This document shows, in pieces, positions 16,111 to 25,006 of a DNA stretch of 48,541 nt. A program made the position numbers and the translations under genes. The notes beneath the pieces were generated by a model. That model worked only from the letters and a program-made list of their open reading frames with translations. It had not been told where the DNA came from and ran no database searches. Within the stretch, counting starts at the first letter, position 1. Each line of letters starts with the position of its first letter. This stretch comes from JBBDYD01 sp040901865 (GTDB lineage: Bacteria; Bacteroidota; Ignavibacteria; UBA10030), in assembly GCA_040901865.1 (NCBI GenBank), contig JBBDYD010000028.1:1-48541 (forward strand), given 5' to 3'.

Positions 16111-17733
16111 TTAATCGTGACCGTGTTCGTGATAATCCTTTGCGGCTTTGACGAAATCGCGGAATAATGGGTGCGGATTCACAGCCCGCGATTTGAGCTC
16201 GGGATGGAATTGGCCGGCGACAAACCAGGGATGATCGGGGAGTTCGATGATCTCCACGAGCGAATTGTCGGGTGAAATGCCGCTGAAAATCATTCCGTGC
16301 TCGTTCAGTTTCTTGCGGAACGCGTTATTCACTTCATACCTGTGGCGGTGACGCTCGTAGATCAGCTCTTTCCGGTATGCGGCATAGGCCTTTGTTCCCT
16401 TCGTGAGAGCGCACGGATACGCCCCGAGCCGCATAGTGCCGCCCATGTCTTTTACCTTTTTCTGATCCAGCATCAGGTCGATCACGTTGTGCCGGGATTT
16501 TTTGAATTCCGTGCTGTTGGCCCCGTCCAGACCACACGCATTGCGGGCAAATTCAATGACTGCGCACTGCAGTCCGAGGCAAATTCCGAAGAACGGAATC
16601 TTCTGCTCACGGGCAATTTGGATCGCCTTGATCTTGCCCTCGACCCCGCGTTCCCCGAATCCGCCCGGGACAAGGAGCCCGTCAAGTCCTTTCAGCAGGC
16701 CATCTCCTCCCCGTTGTTCAATTTCCTCGGCTTTGATCCATTGAAGGTCGACGGCAACATCGTTTTCGGCCCCTGCATGGACAAACGACTCATTGATGCT
16801 TTTATATGCATCAAGGAGTTCGGTGTACTTTCCGCAGATGCCGATGGTCACGCGTCCCGAGGGATGCTGAATCCGCTGGACGAACCTCGACCAGCGCTTC
16901 AGATCCGGTTTCGGACACTTGATCCCCAGCTTCTCCAGGACGATCTGATCCAGTTTTTCCTTTTCGAAGACCAGAGGCACTTCATAGATTGACGCGACAT
17001 CCCTGCCTTCAACCACGGCACGCGATTCGACGTTGCAGAACAGGGCAATTTTTTCGCGCAACTCCAGCGAAAGCGAGCGTTCGGAGCGGCAAATGAGCAC
17101 GTCGGGCTGAAGTCCGATTTCCAGCAGGGTTTTGACGCTGTGCTGGGTCGGCTTGGTTTTCAGTTCGCCCGCAGATTTGATGTATGGAACGAGCGTCACA
17201 TGAATATTAACCGCGTTGCGGTGCCCCACATTGAGCGTGAACTGTCGAATGGCCTCAAGAAACGGGAGGCTTTCGATGTCACCCACCGTTCCGCCGACTT
17301 CCGTGATCACCACATCATAATTCCCGCTCGCTCCGACGTTTGCGATCCTCCGTTTGATCTCGTCGGTGATGTGCGGAATGACCTGAACAGTCGCACCGAG
17401 ATAATCACCGCGGCGTTCCCGCGAGATCACTTCGTAGTAGATCTGGCCTGTCGTCGCGTTGTTTTGCCGCGTCATGCTGACGTCAAGAAACCGTTCATAG
17501 TGTCCAAGATCGAGATCCGTTTCCGCACCGTCATCTGTCACATAGACTTCCCCATGCTGGAACGGGTTCATGGTGCCCGGATCCACATTGAGATAGGGAT
17601 CAAATTTCTGAACGGTCACGCGCAAGCCGCGGGACTTAAGCAGCAATCCGAGCGAAGCGGCGGCAATGCCTTTCCCGAGCGACGAAACCACGCCGCCGGT
17701 GATGAAAACATATTTGGGATGCTTACGAGCCAT
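16111..17733 (-). CDS. pyrG: CTP synthase
   Basis: A 540-residue, full-length enzyme that aminates UTP to CTP with glutamine and ATP in the cytoplasm. The N-terminal synthetase domain starts KYVFITGGVVSSLGKG with the nucleotide loop, DPYLNVDPGTMNPFQHGEVYV and EVGGTVGDIES. The C-terminal class I glutaminase has PGGFGERG, the nucleophile Cys in GICLGLQC (about residue 390), and the His/Glu pair FHPE near the end. The start at 17733 overlaps the kdsB stop by 11 bases, so translation is coupled; both enzymes serve CTP-dependent sugar activation, making the pairing sensible. Confidence 0.98.
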   Translation of the reverse strand: MARKHPKYVFITGGVVSSLGKGIAAASLGLLLKSRGLRVTVQKFDPYLNVDPGTMNPFQHGEVYVTDDGAETDLDLGHYERFLDVSMTRQNNATTGQIYYEVISRERRGDYLGATVQVIPHITDEIKRRIANVGASGNYDVVITEVGGTVGDIESLPFLEAIRQFTLNVGHRNAVNIHVTLVPYIKSAGELKTKPTQHSVKTLLEIGLQPDVLICRSERSLSLELREKIALFCNVESRAVVEGRDVASIYEVPLVFEKEKLDQIVLEKLGIKCPKPDLKRWSRFVQRIQHPSGRVTIGICGKYTELLDAYKSINESFVHAGAENDVAVDLQWIKAEEIEQRGGDGLLKGLDGLLVPGGFGERGVEGKIKAIQIAREQKIPFFGICLGLQCAVIEFARNACGLDGANSTEFKKSRHNVIDLMLDQKKVKDMGGTMRLGAYPCALTKGTKAYAAYRKELIYERHRHRYEVNNAFRKKLNEHGMIFSGISPDNSLVEIIELPDHPWFVAGQFHPELKSRAVNPHPLFRDFVKAAKDYHEHGHD

Positions 17734-18514
17734 GGAGAGAATCTTTCGGCAAATGCTGTGAGGGTGAAGATTTCAGGACTTTGAGAACACGCTCCACATC
17801 TTCCAGTGTATCAATGGGAATACTGTCATGGTCGGTGATGGCAACGACAATCTTCTGTCCGGCCTCGAGGACTCTGAGCTGTTCGAGCTTCTCGGCTTTT
17901 TCCAACGGCGACTCACCCATAACGGAGAACTTCAGGAGAAACTCGCGGCGGAACACATAAATCCCGATATGCTTGTAGATGGCAGCAGCGGCCGGCCAGT
18001 CTGCCTGATGCTGCTTGTCGCGGACGTGGGGAATGACTGATCGCGAGAAATACAGGGCGTGATGGTTTCGGTCGAAGACCACTTTGACCACTGCAGGATT
18101 GGCAAGCTCCTCAGGCGATCGGATGAGTTTCGCTGCTGTTCCCACGACCGCTTCCGGATCATTGATGAGGGCCTTCACAGCCTCATCGATCAATTCCGGA
18201 ACGACCAGCGGTTCGTCTCCCTGAATGTTCACAAAAATATCGCCCTTCACTTTTTGCGCGACAGCCGCGACGCGGTCGCTTCCGCTGGGAATATCCGGAG
18301 ACGTCATGACGACCTCTCCGCCGAAGGCCTTTACAACGCTTTCGATCCTCGTATCATCGGTCGCCACAACGACCCGATCCAGCGACTTCGCCAGTTTCGC
18401 CTGCTCATATACGCGCTGAACCATGGTCTTCCCCAGCAAATCAACCAGCGCTTTTGCGGGGAGTCGTTGCGATGCATAACGAGATGGAATGACGCCGATA
18501 ATGGATAGCTTCAA
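17723..18514 (-). CDS. kdsB: 3-deoxy-manno-octulosonate cytidylyltransferase (CMP-KDO synthetase)
   Basis: A 263-residue enzyme that activates KDO with CTP for lipopolysaccharide inner core assembly. It has the nucleotidyltransferase signature IGVIPSRYASQRLPAKAL, VVVATDD, PSGSDRVAAV, NIQGDEPLV, HIGIYVFRREFL and the closing PIDTLEDVERV. Length is typical; the last ten residues overlap the pyrG start. The start is TTG at 18514, as no suitable ATG exists before the conserved loop. KDO is used for Gram-negative outer membranes, so this supports an LPS-bearing cell. The 195-base space upstream is filled by heptamer repeats. Confidence 0.96.
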   Translation of the reverse strand: MKLSIIGVIPSRYASQRLPAKALVDLLGKTMVQRVYEQAKLAKSLDRVVVATDDTRIESVVKAFGGEVVMTSPDIPSGSDRVAAVAQKVKGDIFVNIQGDEPLVVPELIDEAVKALINDPEAVVGTAAKLIRSPEELANPAVVKVVFDRNHHALYFSRSVIPHVRDKQHQADWPAAAAIYKHIGIYVFRREFLLKFSVMGESPLEKAEKLEQLRVLEAGQKIVVAITDHDSIPIDTLEDVERVLKVLKSSPSQHLPKDSLHGS

Positions 18515-18540
18515 AGGAATGATAGTTATTTAAGTTAGGT

Positions 18541-18716
18541 CCGAAAAGGACTGAGACCGAATCGTCATTGGTTATAAGTTCCCGGTTTTAGTTATTGGTT
18601 CTAGTTGTGGTTTTTGGCTTCGCGGTAGAACTAGAACCAAAACTCACAAACTACGACCAAGAACCACCAACTAAGAACGCCGTTTCCATTTTCCATTTTC
18701 CATCTTCCATCATTCC
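18541..18716. repeat. Facing heptamer arrays forming a hairpin
   Basis: TTGGTTCTAGTT (18595-18606) pairs perfectly with AACTAGAACCAA (18629-18640) around a 22-base loop. Degenerate GGTTnTA-like units lie to the left and AGAACCA-like units to the right. The right end changes to TTTCCAT units (18683-18710) that overlap the gatC stop. Confidence 0.7.
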
Positions 18717-19006
18717 TTCCCCCCAATCACCTTCGGAACCTTAAAAAATCTATCCGTTTTTGCCGGAGCGTTTTTCAGGGCTTCTTCTGCGGTCAATCCC
18801 GGCTTCACGACATCCTCCCGAAACCTGTTGCTCAGATCAATGACCTGCGAAAGCGGCTCGACGTTGGTCGTGTCGATCTTGTTCAGTTTTTCCACATACT
18901 CGAGAATCTGGTTCAGCTGATGAGTGAACTTCTTCTTTTCCTCTTCGGAAAACTCCAGCCGTGCAAGTTTCGCAATGTGCTCAACATCTTTCACCGTGAC
19001 TGCCAT
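18710..19006 (-). CDS. gatC: Asp-tRNA(Asn)/Glu-tRNA(Gln) amidotransferase subunit C
   Basis: A 98-residue protein with the GatC pattern: VTVKDVEHIAKLARLEFSEEE, a helix FTHQLNQILEYVEKLNKIDT, then NVEPLSQVIDLSNRFREDVV and ALKNAPAKTDRFFKVPKVI. GatC clamps GatA to GatB in the complex that converts misacylated Asp-tRNA or Glu-tRNA to the amidated form. gatA and gatB are not in the window. It lies 11 bases after plsC, so it is part of the M48-plsC-gatC transcript. The stop codon sits within TTTCCAT repeats. Confidence 0.95.
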   Translation of the reverse strand: MAVTVKDVEHIAKLARLEFSEEEKKKFTHQLNQILEYVEKLNKIDTTNVEPLSQVIDLSNRFREDVVKPGLTAEEALKNAPAKTDRFFKVPKVIGGKE

Positions 19007-19017
19007 AGGTTCTTCTC

Positions 19018-19719
19018 TTATGGTTCGACAAAATTCTTTTCGATCTTCGAGCGCACTTCTTTCATCAGAGCCTTCCCCCCATCGTTTCCTTCAAACGCCC
19101 GGGTTTCGATGGGTTTGTCCAGGATAATTTCGATATCTGTCGCCTGAACCTTTAATGACCCTTTTGGAAGGATCTTGTAACTATGGTTAATAGTCACCGG
19201 AACAACAGGAACGCCGGATTTCTGCGCAAGAACAAACGCCCCCCGCTTGAATGCCTGAAGCTTTCCGTCTTTCGTTCGCGTACCCTCGACAAACAGCAGC
19301 ACCGATGCTCCCTTACGAATCTGCTCCGCCGCCTTTTCTATTCCCCGCATCGCATCCTTGGGGCTCGACCTGTCTACCGCAATGTAAGGACCCCACCGAA
19401 GTGCCCAGCCCCAGATTGGAACGTAGGTCAACTCCTTCTTAAGCATGATCCGGATGTTATCCGGAATACCGGCAATCATGGCCGGAATATCAAACCAGCT
19501 CGCATGGTTTGCCGCATAAATCACGTTGCCGCCGCCGATGTTTTCCAGGCCCTTAACGTGAACCTTGATCCCGAAGATCCATAAAATGAACTTCGACCAA
19601 TGTCTCGCAGTCATGTGGAACGTCCTTCCGCTGCGGTCGAGCGGAATGGAGACAATGGCCAGCGTTGAGTACGGAATTGCAGCAAGCAGTACGAGCAGGC
19701 CCTTTAAAATGGCGATCAC
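19018..19719 (-). CDS. plsC: 1-acyl-sn-glycerol-3-phosphate acyltransferase
   Basis: A 233-residue membrane acyltransferase for phosphatidic acid synthesis. A hydrophobic N-terminal helix (AILKGLLVLLAAIPYSTLAIV) precedes the catalytic HX4D motif NHASWFD, then the acceptor-binding FVEGTRTKDG and VPVVPVTI. All four PlsC blocks are recognisable and length is normal. The start is GTG at 19719, with GAGGTG just upstream. It is 9 bases after the M48 peptidase stop. Some members of this fold acylate other lipids, so the exact acceptor is inferred from the family. Confidence 0.93.
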   Translation of the reverse strand: MIAILKGLLVLLAAIPYSTLAIVSIPLDRSGRTFHMTARHWSKFILWIFGIKVHVKGLENIGGGNVIYAANHASWFDIPAMIAGIPDNIRIMLKKELTYVPIWGWALRWGPYIAVDRSSPKDAMRGIEKAAEQIRKGASVLLFVEGTRTKDGKLQAFKRGAFVLAQKSGVPVVPVTINHSYKILPKGSLKVQATDIEIILDKPIETRAFEGNDGGKALMKEVRSKIEKNFVEP

Positions 19720-19728
19720 CGGATCACC

Positions 19729-20931
19729 TCACATCCCTTCGACTGCTCTGATGCGTTTTTCGAGCGACGGGTGACTATAAAACAGAAATTCGATAACCGG
19801 GTGCGGGGATTTGTCGGCCATGTTGACCGCGCCAAGTTTCTGCAGAGCATTCGCAAAAGCCCTCTTGTTCCCCGAAGTTCGTACCGCATACGCGTCGGCC
19901 TGATTTTCAAACGAGCGGGAGAGCATGTTATTCAGCGGCGATGTAACAATGGAGTACACACTAAGCCACAATCCAAGCAGCGGTAAGGCGGCAATGGTCT
20001 CTCTTGATCCAAACCCGAACCACCCGAGGCTCATTTCGTAGAGCGTCGCAGTCACGAAAAGACCAAGAAATGTACTCGTCGTTCCGACCAGGATCAGTTT
20101 CCACACATGGTTCAGGGTATAGTGCCCCAGTTCGTGGGCAAATATCGTCTCGATTTCCTCGTCGGTAAAATTCGCCACCAAAGTGTCACCCAGGATGATT
20201 CGCTTCGACGACCCCAATCCGGTAAACGCCGCGTTCGCTTTCTTGGTTGTTTTGCTCAAATTGAAAACAAAAATACCTTTAACGGCAACTCCCACCTGTT
20301 TGCACAAATTTGCGATGCGCTCTTTGAGCGGACCTTCTTCAAGGGGCTGGAACTTGTAGAAAAGGGGAAAGATGAAGACCGGAGCGATACGGGCAAGCAG
20401 AACGGAGAAGAAGAACAACATGCCACCGACAGGAACCCACCACCACGATCCATATTCACGAAGGCAGAAAAACAGCGTAACCAGGACGATCGAGATCAGC
20501 GGCAATCCGACAAGAAGCCCTTTGGTCCTTTCCCAGAACCAAGCCGACAGCGACTGGTTGGAGAGCCGATGCTTGTGTTCCAGAAAAAACCCAGTGTACC
20601 AGCGAAGAGGCAGAGTGAGAATACTTTCCGCTACCCCCAGAACACCGGCAAACACAAGCAGAACAAGATAGTCATTGCCCGTAAAGCTCCTCACCCAGTT
20701 TTCGACAGCGGCTGTGAGACCCACTCCGACAATCAGGATCGTAAAAACAAATGCGATCGCCGAATGGATCAGTCCGGAAAGGAGTTTTGTCCTTTGGTAT
20801 CGCTTGATCTCCTGATGATCGGGAGTGCGTTGTGCATTAAGGGGGAGACTCTTCTCTTGAAGCTGGCGGGTGGTGGTGGCTTCGGGGACTGCTTGATCAG
20901 TTAACCAATGAGTAAATCCTGCACGCTCCAT
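19729..20931 (-). CDS. M48-family membrane metallopeptidase (Ste24/CAAX-protease-1-like)
   Basis: A 400-residue integral membrane zinc peptidase. At least five hydrophobic stretches are seen (e.g. LIHSAIAFVFTILIVGVGL, LLVGLPLISIVLVTLFF, VPVGGMLFFFSVLLARI). The zinc motif is HELGH in TIFAHELGHYTLN; the third ligand region is SFENQADAYAV. FNLSKTTKKANAAFTGLGSSKRIILGDTL is typical of the Ste24 branch. Bacterial relatives probably take part in membrane protein quality control. I chose the ATG at 20931; a GTG two codons earlier is in frame. First gene of the operon with plsC and gatC. Confidence 0.93.
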   Translation of the reverse strand: MERAGFTHWLTDQAVPEATTTRQLQEKSLPLNAQRTPDHQEIKRYQRTKLLSGLIHSAIAFVFTILIVGVGLTAAVENWVRSFTGNDYLVLLVFAGVLGVAESILTLPLRWYTGFFLEHKHRLSNQSLSAWFWERTKGLLVGLPLISIVLVTLFFCLREYGSWWWVPVGGMLFFFSVLLARIAPVFIFPLFYKFQPLEEGPLKERIANLCKQVGVAVKGIFVFNLSKTTKKANAAFTGLGSSKRIILGDTLVANFTDEEIETIFAHELGHYTLNHVWKLILVGTTSTFLGLFVTATLYEMSLGWFGFGSRETIAALPLLGLWLSVYSIVTSPLNNMLSRSFENQADAYAVRTSGNKRAFANALQKLGAVNMADKSPHPVIEFLFYSHPSLEKRIRAVEGM

Positions 20932-21073
20932 CGACACTTGTTGGACATAAGGTGGGGGTCACAGTGGTTTGATTAACTTAGCAAATGAGCAGATGAAAAG
21001 CAAGTGAGCGGAAAGAAGTAAGACGTGAGACGCAAGAAGCGAGACATGATGGTTCGAACGGATTATGTAAAAA

Positions 21074-21099
21074 AAAAGCGCTCCAACAGGAGCGCTTTT
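21074..21099. terminator. Intrinsic terminator after the outer-membrane protein gene
   Basis: A perfect 11-base stem AAAAGCGCTCC/GGAGCGCTTTT around ACAA-type four-base loop, with a nine-base T-run on the minus strand. It ends the 21120-21668 transcript; it could also work on the plus strand. Confidence 0.85.
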
Positions 21100-21119
21100 G
21101 TAACTGAGTTTTCGGAATA

Positions 21120-21668
21120 TCAGAGAGCGTAGTTAGCGCCGGCACGGATTCCGATGTAGCTAAGAGATCCGCCAGAGGCTAATATAATGTTGTATCCGGC
21201 ACCAAAGTCAAGGCTCCATTTGTCGTTGAGCTTTGTCTCATATCCACCGCCGAACCCGATGGAGAAATTCGTGGAGCTGGCTGATCCGGCAAATCCTCCA
21301 AGTCCGCCAAAATTGAAGTTGAACGTCTGGCTGAAAGTCGTGAGACCCAGGTCGGCCTGACCATAGGGGCGCCCGTCACCTGGCGTGAAATAATAACGAC
21401 CGGAAGCAAGAATAGGCATGACGCTGGAACTGGCCGAATTTTTTTCAGAAAAGGAGATATAGCCGAATGATCCGGCGAGAGCGAGGTCGTTCGTTAATCC
21501 GTATTGAAACCGGGCCTGGAATCCAAAACCAAACCCTGCGATGTTACCAAAATCGCCCATTGGAAGACCCAAATTGAGTCCGCCACCGACGGACATCGCA
21601 CCCTCCTGTGCCGAAGCAGTTCCGGCGAGGCAAAGGGCAACAACAAACACAGAAAGAAGTTTCTTCAT
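21120..21668 (-). CDS. Outer membrane beta-barrel protein
   Basis: A 182-residue protein with a clear signal peptide (MKKLLSVFVVALCLAGTASAQ). The mature part has alternating amphipathic strands rich in glycine and aromatics (GGGLNLGLPMGDFG, GFGFQARFQYGL, RYYFTPGDGRPYGQADLGL, WSLDFGAGYNIIL) and ends ...RAGANYAL, a typical eight-strand OmpA/OmpX-like barrel. Function of such small barrels is usually structural or adhesive; none can be assigned. An AAAAGGAA Shine-Dalgarno lies 7 bases upstream, one of the best in the window, and it has its own promoter and terminator, so it is probably highly expressed. Confidence 0.88.
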   Translation of the reverse strand: MKKLLSVFVVALCLAGTASAQEGAMSVGGGLNLGLPMGDFGNIAGFGFGFQARFQYGLTNDLALAGSFGYISFSEKNSASSSVMPILASGRYYFTPGDGRPYGQADLGLTTFSQTFNFNFGGLGGFAGSASSTNFSIGFGGGYETKLNDKWSLDFGAGYNIILASGGSLSYIGIRAGANYAL

Positions 21669-21726
21669 GAACGTTCCTTTTTATTATTTTGTGGAATGGG
21701 ACTTTGTTATGCAAGTTCAACGCCTG

Positions 21727-21758
21727 CAAATATAGCATACAGAGTTGCGAATATCAAA
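21727..21758 (-). promoter_or_regulatory. Bacteroidetes-type promoter of the beta-barrel gene
   Basis: On the minus strand TTTG (21758-21755), exactly 20 bases, then TATATTTG (21734-21727): a perfect match to -33 TTTG and -7 TAnnTTTG. The leader would be about 50-55 nt. Confidence 0.75.
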
Positions 21759-21828
21759 TTCACATGGGCTCAAATGAAAATAAAGATGCGCCCAATCATA
21801 CAAAATAGGCCTTTTGAAAGGCCGGAAG

Positions 21829-23103
21829 TTACCTGTACAAGAGGTATGGCTGGCGCCGGGGAATGAAGGCGGCTCTGTCTCTCTCGCTCTTTCGCAACAA
21901 ATCGTCGCCATTCCCGTTCGTCACCAACATCTTCCTTGCACCGTCCGAACCCATGACTTTATCGAACATCTGCACACGTTCCGGGCGTGCCCGATCGAAA
22001 ATAGTCCGCCCGGGAACCAGCCTGCAAAGGGCTTCAAGGATGGAGATTTGAACCCCCCCGAGGTCAATCCGGTCACGGTCGGTAATGTGGATCTGGACTC
22101 CGCGATAGGTCTGACCCGTTGTGTCAAAATAGAACGGCTTATACGTCATCGGGCGGAAATACACCCCCTGGAGCCCCTGGGCATTGAGGTAGCGGGCCAG
22201 TTGTTGCCCGTCGATCCAGGGTGCACCGACCAGCTGAAACGGAAGAGTATAACCGACACCCTGGTTGGCTGTCCCAAGTTCTCCCAGCAGCCCTGTCATG
22301 ACATAAAACATCGGAGTTTCCTCATTCGGAATATGCGGCGAAGGCGGCACCCAGGGAAGCCCCGTGTCATTCCACCATTGGTTCCTGCTCCAACCCTCCA
22401 TCGGAACAACCGTGAGGGAACATCGCCTTCCGCCATTCAGCCACCCCTCCCCGTTGATCATCTGCGCTAACTCTCCGACCGTCATTCCATAGACGTACGG
22501 GATGGGATACATTCCTACAAACGACCTGAACGCCGTGTCGAGCACGGCTCCTTCGACACGAAGGCCTGTGAGCGGATTAGGCCTGTCGAGAACCACAAAC
22601 GCAATATTGTTCTCCGCCGCGGCTTCCATCGCATACCCCATCGTCGAAATGTAGGTATAAGACCGGACCCCGATGTCCTGAATGTCATACACCAGCACAT
22701 CAATCCCGCGAAGCATTTCGGGTGTCGGCTTTCGGGTTCTGCCGTACAGCGAATAGACCGGGAGCCGGGTTCGTTCGTCTACGTAGCTCTCGATGTACTT
22801 CCCCGCCTCCCTATCCCCTCTCACCCCGTGTTCCGGGCCGAAGAGAGCAACCAGTTGCACTCCCGGGGCGGCCGCAAGTACGTCCACCGTTTGTTGAAAT
22901 GTAGACGTGATTCCCGTCGGGTTCGTGATCAGTCCAACCCGCTTGCCTTTGAGCAACGCGAATCCGCGATCACGAAGAACCTCGATCCCGGGTTTGACTT
23001 TCGCTTGCGAGACGAGAGATTCCGCCGGCATGCCCGGGATGGCCGCGACAATTACATAAACAAGAGGATAGAAGCGGTTTTTTTCAGGGAAGCTCTTTGC
23101 CAT
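21829..23103 (-). CDS. namZ: Exo-beta-N-acetylmuramidase NamZ-like (DUF1343)
   Basis: A 424-residue exported protein. A signal-like stretch (FYPLVYVIVAAIPGMPA) precedes the DUF1343 signatures: GKRVGLITNPTGI, LFGPEHGVRG, PVYSLYGRTRKPT, VYDIQDIGVRSYTYISTM, DRPNPL and GVQIHITDR. NamZ removes N-acetylmuramic acid from the non-reducing end of peptidoglycan fragments, so it belongs to cell-wall recycling in the periplasm. The ATG at 23103 lies inside the end of the preceding gene (20-base overlap). It is the last gene in an overlapping chain with the unknown 141-residue protein, trmH, an EamA exporter and a TPR protein. Confidence 0.92.
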   Translation of the reverse strand: MAKSFPEKNRFYPLVYVIVAAIPGMPAESLVSQAKVKPGIEVLRDRGFALLKGKRVGLITNPTGITSTFQQTVDVLAAAPGVQLVALFGPEHGVRGDREAGKYIESYVDERTRLPVYSLYGRTRKPTPEMLRGIDVLVYDIQDIGVRSYTYISTMGYAMEAAAENNIAFVVLDRPNPLTGLRVEGAVLDTAFRSFVGMYPIPYVYGMTVGELAQMINGEGWLNGGRRCSLTVVPMEGWSRNQWWNDTGLPWVPPSPHIPNEETPMFYVMTGLLGELGTANQGVGYTLPFQLVGAPWIDGQQLARYLNAQGLQGVYFRPMTYKPFYFDTTGQTYRGVQIHITDRDRIDLGGVQISILEALCRLVPGRTIFDRARPERVQMFDKVMGSDGARKMLVTNGNGDDLLRKSERDRAAFIPRRQPYLLYR

Positions 23104-23509
23104 CGACCATCCAGTTTTTTACCCAGGCAAGTTCTTTCATAAGGCTCATCACTGCTGAAATGCTTTCCTGATCCAGATGAAAAAATCTGCCGGAAAACCG
23201 CTGCTTGACATCATCCGGGGCGTCTTTGACCAGGGTCTTCAAGAGCGTCGTTGATTTTTCCATTGTTGAGCGGAATTCGCCGGACACCTTGTCGTACCCT
23301 TCACCGTCCGGGCCGATCCGTTTCATGAGATCATACGATTTGGAAAGGAACTTCGCGAAGAATATCATGTCTTCGAACACTTGCATTTTTCCCGCACTGC
23401 GCGCCAGATCCAGGAGGATTCCGATCTCCTCCCTGAAACGAAATTTCTTGTTGGCATACAACTCCAACGCTGTTGCAAACCGCTCGGTTTCGGGCCGTAT
23501 GCGCGTCAT
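23084..23509 (-). CDS. Conserved-looking helical protein of unknown function
   Basis: A 141-residue protein I do not recognise. It is mostly alpha-helical and soluble: TRIRPETERFATALELYANKKF, a helix EEIGILLDLARSAGK, MIFFAKFLSKSYDLMKRI, an amphipathic EFRSTMEKSTTLLKTLVKD and a final ISAVMSLMKELAWVKNWMV. No cysteine pairs, signal peptide or catalytic motif. I chose the ATG at 23509 because it forms an ATGA overlap with the trmH stop; a GTG four codons upstream also exists. Tight overlaps with trmH and namZ show it is a real, translated gene in this operon. Confidence 0.75.
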   Translation of the reverse strand: MTRIRPETERFATALELYANKKFRFREEIGILLDLARSAGKMQVFEDMIFFAKFLSKSYDLMKRIGPDGEGYDKVSGEFRSTMEKSTTLLKTLVKDAPDDVKQRFSGRFFHLDQESISAVMSLMKELAWVKNWMVDGKELP

Positions 23510-24093
23510 TGCCCGTTCCACTGTTTCAGGAGAGCGTTCAACTGCTCAGCGCTCAATTTCGGAGCATCATAGTCTCCGTGTGCCATCCTTTGTCGCACCG
23601 CTTCGAATAATGTCACCGCGCAGGCAACGGACACATTGAGGCTTTGAATCATCCCGAACATGGGGATCTGAAAATTACGATCCGCCTCCTTCGCAAACTC
23701 GTCAGAAACCCCGCGATGTTCGTTACCGAATACAAGCGCTACTTTTCGGGTTAGATCCAATTTGTACAACGAATCGGATCGAACCTCCAGGTGCGTGGCA
23801 CAAATCGTAAACCCCTCTTTTCGGAGAGTGGCCGCACATTCGGCGGCAGTACGAAACTTGCGAAGTGCGATCCACTTTCCTGCACTCGCCGAGCTTTTTT
23901 TCCCGATACCCGGGAATTCCTCTTTTGAATAGACCAACTGCACCTGCATGACCCCGGCTGCATCACATGACCGAAGCATGGCGCTCACGTTATGAGGATC
24001 GTGAATATTCTCCATCACCACCGTCAGATCCGGCTGTCGTTTCGCAATAACCTCCTTGAGCCGCCGGGATCTTTTTTCAGTTGCCACGATCAT
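23506..24093 (-). CDS. trmH: tRNA (guanosine-2'-O-)-methyltransferase, SpoU/TrmH family
   Basis: A 195-residue SPOUT-fold enzyme. The three knot motifs are present: NIHDPHNVSAMLRSCDAAGV (motif 1, with the catalytic arginine), VALVFGNEHRGVSDE (motif 2) and IPMFGMIQSLNVSVACAVTLFE (motif 3). The N-terminal RRLKEVIAKRQPDLTVVMENIHDP is characteristic of TrmH, which methylates G18 in the tRNA D-loop; related rRNA enzymes are less likely because no separate RNA-binding domain is present. Its start overlaps the EamA gene by 17 bases. Confidence 0.92.
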   Translation of the reverse strand: MIVATEKRSRRLKEVIAKRQPDLTVVMENIHDPHNVSAMLRSCDAAGVMQVQLVYSKEEFPGIGKKSSASAGKWIALRKFRTAAECAATLRKEGFTICATHLEVRSDSLYKLDLTRKVALVFGNEHRGVSDEFAKEADRNFQIPMFGMIQSLNVSVACAVTLFEAVRQRMAHGDYDAPKLSAEQLNALLKQWNGQ

Positions 24094-25006
24094 TCCCTCT
24101 CACCTTCGAACGTAACAGTGCGCGGACCTGAAGCAAGATGACCGCTGTTACTACTGCCATTCCTCCCAACAATTGAACGCCATTGAGCGACTCCCCCAGG
24201 GCAAGATACGCAACAATGATGGCAACAACCGGTTCGAGCGTTGTTACAATACCGACGGTGCTCGCTTCCATAAGACGGAGTCCTGTCGTAAACATGCTGT
24301 GCGGAATGAGAATCGAGACGATGGCAAAAAGGAAAAGAATCCCCCAATCCGAAAACGTGTATCCCTTTTCGGCAATTTCCCAGGGTGTGTTCACAAAGAG
24401 CCAGAACACGGTGGCAAACCCAAACGCATAGGTGAGCGTCGTCCACACAGAGTACGTTCTCAGGAGATGTTTGCTCATCAGGAGCATGAAGGAATAACAA
24501 ACGGCAGAGGCAATGCCGGTGACAAGCGTCCAACCGCGAAGTTGAATTGCCGACCAGTCTCCTCCGCTCACCGCCAGCCAACACCCGGCGAGGGACAGCA
24601 CGAGAGCGATGATTTTAGCACCGTTCAGGGTTTCCTCACGGGCAACCACGACCGCATACAACATTACAAGAACCGGCGCTGTGTATTGGAGAAGGATGGC
24701 AGCCGCTACAGTGGCTTCCTGCACCGTATAGTAATACGTGAAGTTCGTTACGGCAATCCCGATAACACCGGCCATCGCAAATTTTGGCAAATCCCGCGTG
24801 TGAATGCGAAATACCGTCCGGTCCTTGAGTAGAAAATAGAGGGCAATAAGAATGAATGAAATCGAGGAACGAGTTTGGGTGATGATCAGCGTGTCGAAAT
24901 TCGTGCTAAAGAGGAATTTTGCAATGGAGGCCGATCCCCCCCAAAACAGCACGGCAACCAAAATGTAGAAATAGCCTGCTGCGGGAGCCTTTTGAGGCAG
25001 CGTCAT
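24077..25006 (-). CDS. EamA-family transporter (drug/metabolite transporter superfamily)
   Basis: A 309-residue carrier with ten predicted helices in two EamA repeats: from GYFYILVAVLFWGGSASIAKFLF to LVLSLAGCWLAVSGG, and from GWTLVTGIASAVCYSFMLL to GGMAVVTAVILLQVRALL. The second repeat has the family end LEPVVAIIVAYLALGESLNGVQLLGG. I place the start at the ATG at 25006, which overlaps the TPR-protein stop as ATGA and is followed directly by the first helix; the upstream in-frame extension is arginine-rich and reads through the neighbouring gene. Substrate unknown; members export amino acids or metabolites across the inner membrane. Confidence 0.9.
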   Translation of the reverse strand: MTLPQKAPAAGYFYILVAVLFWGGSASIAKFLFSTNFDTLIITQTRSSISFILIALYFLLKDRTVFRIHTRDLPKFAMAGVIGIAVTNFTYYYTVQEATVAAAILLQYTAPVLVMLYAVVVAREETLNGAKIIALVLSLAGCWLAVSGGDWSAIQLRGWTLVTGIASAVCYSFMLLMSKHLLRTYSVWTTLTYAFGFATVFWLFVNTPWEIAEKGYTFSDWGILFLFAIVSILIPHSMFTTGLRLMEASTVGIVTTLEPVVAIIVAYLALGESLNGVQLLGGMAVVTAVILLQVRALLRSKVRGNDRGN